Assembly: GCF_007970665.1 (NCBI RefSeq)
Contig: NZ_CP042430.1
Location: 310,001-374,000, forward strand
DNA from: Baekduia soli
Lineage (GTDB): Bacteria > Actinomycetota > Thermoleophilia > Solirubrobacterales > Solirubrobacteraceae
Direction of reading: 5' to 3'
Length of the DNA stretch: 64,000 bases
Notes under the pieces: model-generated
Databases searched by the model: none
What the model was told of the DNA's origin: nothing
What the model saw: the letters and a program-made list of their open reading frames with translations, nothing else
Position numbers and translations under genes: made by a program
Shown here: positions 52,281-60,603 of the stretch, one piece after another
How the letters are laid out: every line of letters begins with the position of its first letter
How positions within the stretch are numbered: position 1 is the stretch's first letter

Positions 52281-53563
52281 CGGTCATCGGCGACCCCGCC
52301 GACGAGCCGGGGGTGGGCCGGGCTCCGGACGCTGCTCCGGGGCCGCGCGTCCCGCCGCGCCGAGGCACCCGGCCCCGCAACCGCAAGGCGCTGATCATCG
52401 ACGCCGCCGCGGAGCTGTTCTACGAGCGCGGATACGCGAACGTGGCGATGTCCGAGGTCGCGAATGCGGTGAACGTCCGGGCGTCGAGCCTGTACCGCCA
52501 TTTCGCGGGCAAGTCCGAGCTGCTGTCCGCGGTCCTGCAGGCCGAGCTGACGCCGTTCCGGGCGGCCGCCGCCGACGCCACGTCGCTCGACGCGCTGCTC
52601 GCCGCCCTCGCGACGGCGGCGGCGCACCGTCCGCGCATCGGTGTGCTGTGGCAGCGTGAGTCACGCGTGCTCAGCCGCGAGGAGCTGGCGCCGCTGACCC
52701 TCGAGCTGCACGAGCTCACCTCCAGGATGACCGTGCTGCTGCGTGCCGAGCGCCCTCGTCTGCGCGCCGCCGACGCGCAGCTGCTCGTATGGTGCGCGCT
52801 CTCCATCCTGCGCAGCGTCGCGAACCGCGGCATGCGCCCGAGCCCCGCTGACCACACGTCCCTGATCGCCGACGTCCTGTCCCGCGTCCTCGGGCTCGTG
52901 CCGCGTCACGGCACGTCGGTGGCCCGTCTGAAGGCGCCGTGGGTCGACCTCCGCGTCTACACGCCACACTCGACGCGGGAGCGGCTGCTCGGCGTGGCCG
53001 CCCCACTGCTCGCCGCGTCGGGGTATGCCGGGACGAGTCTGGAGGACATCGCGGCCCGAGCGGGCATAGCGGGACCAACCATCTACCACTACTTCGGGTC
53101 CAAGCAGGACCTGCTCTTCGCGTCGCTGAGCCGGGCGGCCGAGGGCGTGCTCCTCGACATGCACCGGGCCCTGAGCCACGCCAGGGACGCCGCCGACGCG
53201 GTACGGCGGCTCAGCGAGTCCTACCTGACCTTCGCGACCACCAACAGCGCACTCATCGACGTCCTCATCACCGACACCCATCAGCTCAGCGGACCGCAGA
53301 AGGCCTACGTGATGCAGAGCCAGGAGAGCTTCCGCGCCGAGTGGACGCACGTGCTGCTGCAGGCCGACCCGGCGTTCAAGCCCGTCACGGCGCGAGCGGC
53401 GGTCCGAGCGACGCTGGCCGTGATCGACGACTTCGCGCGGTCGCCCGGTCTGCGGCGGGTACCGGACGTGTTCCCGAACCTCGTCGAGCTCCTGCTGGAG
53501 ATCCAGCGTGCACCGGGGGGCGGACGGCGGGGCCTCCCACACCAAGGTGGTGCCGGGGCGTGA
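52277..53563 (+). CDS. Tandem TetR/AcrR regulator (two TetR units in one chain)
   Basis: A 428-aa protein with two complete TetR-like units. Unit 1 has its HTH at about 36-82 (IIDAAAELFYERGYANVAMSE, then VRASSLYRHFAGKSELL) and a helical ligand domain to about 215. Unit 2 has its HTH at about 236-283 (AAPLLAASGYAGTSLEDIA, then IAGPTIYHYFGSKQDLL) and a second ligand domain. A TTG start overlaps the synthetase stop (TTGA); a later GTG is possible. Last gene of the acyl-CoA operon, so it probably controls it in response to an acyl-CoA. A covalent TetR pseudo-dimer is uncommon. Confidence 0.87.
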   Translation: MTVIGDPADEPGVGRAPDAAPGPRVPPRRGTRPRNRKALIIDAAAELFYERGYANVAMSEVANAVNVRASSLYRHFAGKSELLSAVLQAELTPFRAAAADATSLDALLAALATAAAHRPRIGVLWQRESRVLSREELAPLTLELHELTSRMTVLLRAERPRLRAADAQLLVWCALSILRSVANRGMRPSPADHTSLIADVLSRVLGLVPRHGTSVARLKAPWVDLRVYTPHSTRERLLGVAAPLLAASGYAGTSLEDIAARAGIAGPTIYHYFGSKQDLLFASLSRAAEGVLLDMHRALSHARDAADAVRRLSESYLTFATTNSALIDVLITDTHQLSGPQKAYVMQSQESFRAEWTHVLLQADPAFKPVTARAAVRATLAVIDDFARSPGLRRVPDVFPNLVELLLEIQRAPGGGRRGLPHQGGAGA

Positions 53564-53668
53564 CATGACCACGTTGGGCTGGAGCGGAGCCTGTCTGGGG
53601 ACGGGGCTCGACCGGTGACGAGGATCGACGACGAGGCCGCCGCCGCTGGCGCGACGGCGTGGATGGCC

Positions 53669-55426
53669 TCACGCCGCGCGGTCGACGCGGGGTTTCGTCA
53701 CGCCGGCTCCGTAGAGCCGGCGGTAGGCGGGGGCGGCAATCTCCAAGAACGCATCGACGAGCTCGGGGTCGAAGTGCCGGCCGCGCTGGGCGGCGATCTC
53801 GTCAAGGGCGCGGTCAAGTGGCCACGGCTGCTTGTACGTGCGTTCGGAGACGAGGGCGTCGAACACATCGCACAGGCCGCAGATGCGACCGGCGAGCGGG
53901 ATCTCCGGACCTCGTAGGCCATCGGGGTAGCCCGATCCGTCCCAGCGTTCATGGTGGGTTCGCGCAATGGTCTCTGCCAGTTGCATGACGTCTGACTCGG
54001 AGTCTCCGAGCATGGATGCCCCGATGGCGGCGTGGCGCTGCATCTCGATCCGCTCGTCGGGGGTCAGCGGTCCGGGCTTGAGCAGGATGCGGTCGGGAAT
54101 GGCGATCTTGCCCATGTCGTGGGCGACGGCGGCATGACCCAGCGTCTCGGTCTCGTGCGCCGGCAGGCCCAGGGCTTCGGCAAGCAGCTCGCTGAGCTTG
54201 CCCATGCGCGTGATGTGCAGCCCGGTGTCTTCGTCGCGCCACTCGGCCGCTCGACTGAGTCGCTGCAGGATCTCCAGCTGGGTGCGGCGCAGCTGCTGGG
54301 TCCGCTCGCGCACCTTGGCCTCAAGGACATCGTTGTCCTGGGCCACGCGGCGTCGAGTGGCGGTCTCGGAGAGGTGGCTGGCGATGATCATCGTCACGGT
54401 CCCCAACGCCACGGCGAGCAGAGGGGCCGACAGCCAGACGATGGCGCCGTGGTCGAACGCGATCTGGGCGCCGGCCAGCAGGCCGAGGGCGAGCAGGGGC
54501 CCCATCAGTGCGGCCGGCAGCACCCGCAGCCGGATGCGCAGCAGCGGCACGGCGAACGAGAGCATCGCGACCAACAGGAGGTTGATGACGGCGGCCACGT
54601 CCCGCAGCGGGAGTCCGTGCAGCGCCGTCCAGATGGCGTTGGCCTGGATCTCGGCGCCCGCCATCGGTTCGGTCGACGTCGGTGTGGCGTGCAGGTCCTG
54701 CAGGCTCGGTGCCGTGGCTCCGATCACGACGATCCGGTTGCGGATCAGCGCGGGGTCCACGTGCCCAAGGACCAGTGAGGAGAACGAGACCGTCTGGATC
54801 GTCCCGGGAGGGCCGCGGAAGTCGATCCAGGCGCCGGCGCCGGCAAAGGCCGAGCGAGGAAGCGCCGGACCGCCGCCGCGCGCCGCGGCGGTGATGGCCA
54901 GCGACGTCAGCTTGCCGTTGGCATATGGGAAGTGATCCAGGATGCCGCCGAAGCCGTCGGTCAGGTTGGCCGCCCCGGCTCGAGCGCGGATCGCAGCGAG
55001 CCTGCCATCGCCGCCCAGGACGTCGGTGTGTCCTTGGCGGTCGGACTCCGAGGTGGCCAGGACCGCCCCGCCGGCGCGCCCGATCGCCGCGTACAGGGCG
55101 TTGTCCTGGCGTGGGGTGGTGGGTTCGGTGAACTGGACGTCGTAGACGATCTGGCGCGCACCGGCGCGGCGCAGGGCGTCGACGGCCTCCGCGTGCAGCG
55201 AGCGGGGGAATGGCCACTGCTGGTGAAGGTCGGAGAAGGTGGCATCGTCGATGGCCACCACGAGCACGTCAGACGGCGTCGAGGCGCCGCGTACCGAGAA
55301 TCGCGCCGCAAGCGTTCGCTGCTCGGCTCCGCGCAACACTCCGGTGCCCTGGGCCGCAAGGGACAGCCCCAGGCTGGCCAGCGCCGCCAGCAGCAGCCCG
55401 AGGGCCTGCCGTCGGCCGGGGTTCAC
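53669..55426 (-). CDS. CHASE2 sensor - HD-GYP phosphodiesterase
   Basis: A 585-aa membrane signalling protein. A first membrane helix (about 8-26) is followed by a CHASE2 extracellular sensor (about 30-275, with FPRSLHAEAVDALRRAGARQ and NRIVVIGATAPSLQD) and three membrane helices (about 278-350). A coiled coil and an HD-GYP domain (about 385-575) with AHDMGKIAIPD (H436, D437) and HHERWDGSGYPDG complete it, so cyclic-di-GMP hydrolysis is expected. The GTG start overlaps the stop of the FecR-domain protein (GTGA). FecR-like and CHASE2 proteins are often paired, so the upstream product is probably its outside partner. Confidence 0.92.
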   Translation of the reverse strand: MNPGRRQALGLLLAALASLGLSLAAQGTGVLRGAEQRTLAARFSVRGASTPSDVLVVAIDDATFSDLHQQWPFPRSLHAEAVDALRRAGARQIVYDVQFTEPTTPRQDNALYAAIGRAGGAVLATSESDRQGHTDVLGGDGRLAAIRARAGAANLTDGFGGILDHFPYANGKLTSLAITAAARGGGPALPRSAFAGAGAWIDFRGPPGTIQTVSFSSLVLGHVDPALIRNRIVVIGATAPSLQDLHATPTSTEPMAGAEIQANAIWTALHGLPLRDVAAVINLLLVAMLSFAVPLLRIRLRVLPAALMGPLLALGLLAGAQIAFDHGAIVWLSAPLLAVALGTVTMIIASHLSETATRRRVAQDNDVLEAKVRERTQQLRRTQLEILQRLSRAAEWRDEDTGLHITRMGKLSELLAEALGLPAHETETLGHAAVAHDMGKIAIPDRILLKPGPLTPDERIEMQRHAAIGASMLGDSESDVMQLAETIARTHHERWDGSGYPDGLRGPEIPLAGRICGLCDVFDALVSERTYKQPWPLDRALDEIAAQRGRHFDPELVDAFLEIAAPAYRRLYGAGVTKPRVDRAA

Positions 55427-58169
55427 GCGCGTCGCGCGAGGTAGGTGTGGCCGGCCCGAGTGAGGTGGCTTCGCTTGGTGCTGCGATCCCAGACCGACAC
55501 GGAACCCTTGATGACCCTGGTCAGGGTGCCTGCGCACGTCTCGGTGGTCGTCCACTCCGTGCCCCGGACGGTCGCGACGCTGTTGTGACCGTGGGTGCGG
55601 TACTTGCCGTGGTTGTCCTTGCCCCAGAGGGTGACCGGCGGATGCACGCGTGCCGCCGTTCGCGCCGTGCCACGGTGGGCCGCGCACTGCGTGGGTCGCC
55701 GGATGAGCGTGAGCTCGACCATGCCTTGGGCCCTGTGTGACAGCGACACACGGAACGCCGTTCCGCGCAGTCTGGCGCTCTGGGTGTGGCCCGAGGCGTC
55801 GGTGGCGCTGAGCAGCTGCAGGGTGCCGTGCGTGGCGTCGACGACCGTTCCGGTCGGGATGCTCTCGGTGCCGCGCAGCAGCTGTGAGCTCGGGTGACCG
55901 GGCATGCGGACGCGGATCGTTCCGTGGGCTACCGACCCGACCGCGGTGCGTCCGAGCTGCGGGATCGGGGTGGCAGCCGGTCCGGGCCCCGGGTCGGGCG
56001 ACGAGGTCGCGGCCGCGTCTGTCGTGAGTGTCTGGTCGGGGCCGTAGCTGGTGCCGCGCGCCGTGGTTGCCGCCACGCGGAAGTGGTAGGTGGTCGAGGG
56101 CGCCAGGCCGGTGACCGGTCGGCTGACCGCATGCGGATCGAAGTCGATGGCGGTCAGCGCAGTTTCGGGGCTGCTCTGCCCGTAGCCGGGGGTGGTGCCC
56201 CATTCGAAGCGGTAGGTGGTGGGGTTGTTGTGCGGGTTGACGGTGGCTGTCAGCGTTGCTGCGGTGTCCGAGATGTCCAGGGCCGGCGTCGTCTGGGCGT
56301 CGGGCAGGATCTCGGCGGTGGTGAAGGTCTGGTCGCTGCCGAGTGTCGAGCCCGTGTTGTTGGTGGCCACGACGCGGAAGTGGTAGGCGGTATTGGGGGT
56401 CAGACCGGCCAGGATCTGGGCCACGTCGTGGGCGAGGTGGTCGTTGCCGACGATCGCGTCGTCGTCGGGCAGGCTCGCGCCGTAGCTGGTCGTGGGACCC
56501 CACTCGAAGTGGTACGCGGTCGTGGAGTTGTTGGGGTCGATGGTGGCGTTGAGCGTGACCTGATCACCGGTCACCTGGGTGGCGGTCGCGGTGGTGGCGG
56601 TGGGCGCCAGGGGCTGGTGGTCAGGGTCTGGTCGGCCCCGTAGGTGGTGCCGCTGGCCGAGGTGGCCACGACGCGGAAGTGATACGTCGTGTTGGGGGCC
56701 AGCCCGTGCAGGGTCTGGCTGACGGCATGATCGGTGGCATCGGCGCCGACCGCGGCGTCGGCCAGGGGTACCTGGGCACCGTAGGGCGTCGTGCTGGTGC
56801 CCCAGTCGAAGTGGTAGGTGGTGGACGTGTTCTCCGGGTTGACGGCGGCGTTCAGCGTCGCGTCCCCGGCGGTGACGACCGTCGCGGTCAGCGAGGTTGC
56901 CGACGGAGCGCCGGGTGCGGTCGTGGTGAACACGTGATCGGCCCCCACCGTCGTCCCCGTGGCGTTGGTGGCCACCATGCGCACGTGGTAGATCGTGTTG
57001 GGCAGGAGTCCGGTCAGGCCGACGCTGACGTCCTGCGGGCTCGATCCACTGCCGGCCGAGGCGGCCGACGTCGACTGGCCATAGGCCGTCGTGGTACCCC
57101 ACTGCACGGTGTAGGTCGTGGCCTGCGCGTTGGGACCCACCGTGCCGGTGATGGTCGCAGCGGTGTCCGTGACATCGGCGTCACCGATCGCGCCGACGCT
57201 CGGCGCCACGCTCATCCATCCCACCTGGCCGGTCGTCTGCTCGGCAAACCACAGCCGACCGTCAGGCCCTGAGGCGATGCTGCGAAGTCCCGCTGAAGCG
57301 GTCAGCCCTGCGCTGAACTCGGAGATGGTGCCGGCGGTGCTGATCTGGCCGATGGCGTTCGCACCGCTGTCGGTGAAGTACAGGTAGCCGTCGGTGCCGG
57401 TCGTGATGCCCCTGGGAGCGCTGCCCAGCGGCAGTCCTGACGAGTACTCCGTCACCGCGCCAGCCGGCGTGATCCGCCCGATCGAGGCAAACGCTCCGTT
57501 CTCGGTGAACCACAGGTTGCCGTCGGGACCCGCGACGATCTCCTGCGGCGTTCCGGTCAGGATGCCCGACCCGTACTCGGTGATGACGCCCTGGGGCGTG
57601 ATGCGCCCGATCCGCCGAGTCCCCGGCGCGGTGAACCACAGGTTCCCGTCGGCACCGACGGCAATGTCCTGTGGGCTTCCGTTGCTGGTCAGGCCGCTGG
57701 TGAACTGGGTCACCGTCCCCGTGGTCGACATCCGCCCGATGGCTCCTCCGCTGGCGGTGGCCGTGTACCACAGCTTGCCGTCCGGGCCCGCGGCGATCCC
57801 CAGGGGATTGCCCTTGCTCCCCACGGCGAACTCGCTCACCGTCCCGTCGGGGGCGATACGCCCGATGCGGTTCTTGGCGTTCTCGGTGAACCACATCCCG
57901 CCCGGTCCGGCTGTGATGTCGGTGGGCTTGGAATCGTGGGTGATGCCCGCGCTGAACGCCGTGGCCGAACCTGCAGGGGTGATCCGGCCGACCGCTCCCG
58001 GATTGGGCTGGTCGGCAAACCAGACGTTGCCGTCGGCGCCGGCGGCCAGCCCGACCGGGCCCGCGCCGGCGGCGAACTCCGTGATCGTCGGCGCTGCGAT
58101 GGCGGCGCTCGTGCACGAGCACCCGGCGAGCAGTGCGACAAGCAGCGTCGCCATCTTGCGCGGAGTCAC
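55423..58169 (-). pseudogene. Secreted Vgb-propeller / fibronectin-like / FecR-domain protein, frameshifted
   Basis: Two frames make one long exported protein. Part 1 (to about 56610) has a lipoprotein-like signal (LLVALLAGC), seven propeller repeats of the type GPDGNLWFTE...IGRITPxG (virginiamycin-B-lyase-like, about residues 30-310) and two fibronectin-like repeats (TTYHFDWGTS...GLAPNTTYHFRVVA). Part 2 continues with two more such repeats and a FecR-like end (SVATVRGTEWTTTETCAGT, VIKGSVSVWDRS). Adding one C to the CCCC run of the coding strand (56610-56613) joins them into 915 aa (2747 nt plus 1 is divisible by 3). The start is GTG, or an ATG five codons later. It is coupled to the CHASE2-HD-GYP gene; lyase activity on virginiamycin is unlikely for such a mosaic. 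Confidence 0.8.
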
Positions 58170-58487
58170 ACGTCCGTGGATCGGCGTGACGGCGGCAACC
58201 TGTATCTCCCACGACGCCGTCCACGCGGAGAGTGTCCGCCGGTGGACATCGGCGACGCACAGCAGTTGACGTCAGCGGGGACCTCAGGCCGACGCGGAGC
58301 GGGGACTCCCTGATCCGCCCGGTACATCGCAGCGCCCAGCTGATTGATCTCAAAGCGGCTCCACGGCCGCTGCTGGTGATCACGTCTTGATCGGACATCG
58401 CTCACGACTCGTCCTTGCCGGGGGCTCCGAAGCCGGGGTAGGGTTCGCGCGCTCGTCACCGGCTCGGAACTCACGGAGGACCCTTCC
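58170..58487. other. Divergent intergenic region
   Basis: It lies between the leftward propeller/FecR gene and the rightward secreted protein. No gene is seen. It should hold both promoters; a clear GGAGGA ribosome-binding site stands before the rightward ATG. Confidence 0.5.
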
Positions 58488-59306
58488 ATGCACCGCCTGA
58501 CGCCCCTGTCTCGGCTCTTGACCGCGCTGCGCCGGCTGGCCGCGCTTGCGGTGGTGGGGTGCGCCGCCCTCGGGTTGTCGGCCGCCGCGGCGATGGCCGA
58601 TGGCGAGTCCATCACCATGACGCAGACCGACCCCAGCGCGGTGGTCGGGAACGCCACGAACTTCACGGCCAGCGGCACACTGAACCCCGCCGACACGATG
58701 TTCGGGTTCGACATCTACATCTTCCTGAAGGACGCCGATCACGACCCCACCTGCGCGGCCGACTTCAGCACCGAGAGCGCCGCCGCGTCGTCCTCGGGCG
58801 GCAACGAGCGCTGGATCAGCCCCGGCACCGGGTTCGAGGTCGGGACGGGACCAACCTACAACCAGCCCTTCAAGATCACCTTTGGCGGCTCGGGCAACTA
58901 CCTGCTGTGCGGGTACGTGAACAGCGACTTCTCGACGATGGCCCACGGTGAGCTGCGCGGCGTCGTCGCCGCCGCACCGACGCCTACCCCGACCCCCGCG
59001 CCCACGCCGACCCCCGCGCCCACGCCGATCCCCGCGAATCCGACCGTGACGATCCCGCGTGTCGTCCGCCCGCCGTGGGTCACCGACTCGCGACACGTGT
59101 TGACCTGCCACCCGGGCACCTGGTCGAATACCCCGACGAGCAGGCGCTACACGTGGCACCTCGCCGGCCATGCCCACAAGCTCGGCTCCAGGCGCACGCT
59201 CACGGTCCGCGGCGCCGTGCGCAACCACAGGGTCGTCTGCACGGTCACGGCGAGCAACGCCGCCGGCCGCGCGACCGCATCGACCAGACCCGTCCGTGCC
59301 CGCTGA
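58488..59306 (+). CDS. Secreted protein with Thr-Pro linker and C-terminal Ig-like domain
   Basis: A 272-aa exported protein. The signal peptide ends near AMA-DGES (about residue 38). A beta-rich domain (about 39-160, four cysteines in the part around DPTCAADF and LLCGYVNS) has no family I know. A linker of TPAPTP-type repeats (about 164-182) leads to an Ig-like domain (about 188-272) with TCHPGTWSNTPTSRRYTWH and VVCTVTASNAAGRA. That domain is a form frequent in secreted proteins of Thermoleophilia-like genomes. GGAGGA stands 7 nt before the ATG. Probably a cell-surface or matrix protein. Confidence 0.72.
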   Translation: MHRLTPLSRLLTALRRLAALAVVGCAALGLSAAAAMADGESITMTQTDPSAVVGNATNFTASGTLNPADTMFGFDIYIFLKDADHDPTCAADFSTESAAASSSGGNERWISPGTGFEVGTGPTYNQPFKITFGGSGNYLLCGYVNSDFSTMAHGELRGVVAAAPTPTPTPAPTPTPAPTPIPANPTVTIPRVVRPPWVTDSRHVLTCHPGTWSNTPTSRRYTWHLAGHAHKLGSRRTLTVRGAVRNHRVVCTVTASNAAGRATASTRPVRAR

Positions 59307-59492
59307 GAGGATCGACCGCCAGGGCGACGTGCCGCTGCGGACTGCAGGAGGCTCGGGAAGCAGCTGCCCCGGCGCTCTTGGGGACCGGCAACTCGATCAC
59401 GCCGGCCCGCCTGTCCCACCACCCAGGCCGATAGGCGGTTGGCTGCGGCCCGCGACCTGTTCGTCAGAACCGTTGCATGACCGCCACCTGGC

Positions 59493-60317
59493 CTAGGACC
59501 GTGTGGCGAATCGCTGCGACGCTCGCGCCGGGGCGATGATCGTCGGGATCTGACGATCAGTGGGTGCGCCGTCTTCGACGCCGAGCACTTGGCAGCGATC
59601 CGTGCCCTTCTGATGCCAGAGGGCGGCTGTCCACGCGCAGATGGCGGCGTCGAGGAGGTCCTCGCGTCGCTTGTACTCAGATGCCCGATCCGGTGACGGC
59701 GTCTCGATCAGGCGTCTCGTCGTCTGGTGAGAGGCGAGATCCATCGGCACCTCGTGATCACGTAGCAACGCGACGCGGGCGATGAGCTCGTCACAGGCCG
59801 AGGTTCGGATCACCCACGCTTGTGCTGCGGGCATGCCCTTCTTGGCCCGCTTGTAGGCCGGACGCCGCTCCTCATAGCCGAGCTCCTCGACACCGACGAT
59901 CGTCGTGTACGGGAAGCATTCACTGACGACCCGCCCCGCCGATGGCGGTCCGGCTCTGCCGTCCTCGTATCGCCATCCGAGGTGCTCCAGGCGCTGGCGA
60001 AGATGGACGCCCGCCTGCCTGGCGGATGCGAGGTTGGTCGAGTTGGCCGAGACCCACCAACGCCCGTAACGCTGACCCACCTGCCGCTCGGCGATCCGCT
60101 GGCCCGAGGGGTTGTCGACCATGAGCGGAGCGTCGACGAACAGCAGAGCGTCGTCAGCGGCCTGGCTGCTGACCCAGCCAAGCGTCTCGTCCACTCCGGT
60201 CGTCCAGCCGGCGTCGAGGATGGCCCCTTGCATGTCGAGTGCCACGACGCCACTCTGGTTGGCCGGTTTGTTGTCGGTTCCCTCGCCCCAGGCGAGATCG
60301 ACCCCGAGATAACGCAT
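59493..60317 (-). CDS. DUF429 (RNase H-like fold) protein
   Basis: A 274-aa cytoplasmic protein. The N-terminal LGVDLAWGEGTDNKP and the following beta strand VVALDM, LLFVDAPLMVDN and ECFPYTTIVG match the DUF429 family of predicted RNase H-like nucleases. C-terminal YKRREDLLDAAICAWTAALW is also typical. The acidic residues D6 and D58 could bind a metal. The biological role of the family is not established. It is divergent from the sensor kinase and has no operon partner. Confidence 0.8.
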   Translation of the reverse strand: MRYLGVDLAWGEGTDNKPANQSGVVALDMQGAILDAGWTTGVDETLGWVSSQAADDALLFVDAPLMVDNPSGQRIAERQVGQRYGRWWVSANSTNLASARQAGVHLRQRLEHLGWRYEDGRAGPPSAGRVVSECFPYTTIVGVEELGYEERRPAYKRAKKGMPAAQAWVIRTSACDELIARVALLRDHEVPMDLASHQTTRRLIETPSPDRASEYKRREDLLDAAICAWTAALWHQKGTDRCQVLGVEDGAPTDRQIPTIIAPARASQRFATRS

Positions 60318-60603
60318 CCGACAACCCTCGCACAGGCGTCAGCCCGTAGACCTGGCGCACCGACCGCCCCGCTGTCCGCAAGGTCGGCCTCCTGGCGGCA
60401 CCTCGCTCCACGCAGTCGACGGCGGATACGAACGACGGCGCCGCCATCACGCTGTAGACGTCACCAGAACGGAGACTGCCGCGGACAGCCCGTCGCCAGC
60501 CGTCAACTCGCGCTGCCCCTCATCGCCGCCGGCCTGACGCGTGATCTCGTCGTCGCACACGCGCGGTGCTGAGGTCACCAGTCGAGAGATAGGCTGACCG
60601 GCG

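Noticed and set aside
55423-58169. Virginiamycin B lyase as the function of the propeller protein
   Set aside because: The propeller repeats match, but the protein is exported, fused to fibronectin-like and FecR-like parts and paired with a CHASE2 protein, which fits a sensor rather than a cytoplasmic antibiotic lyase.
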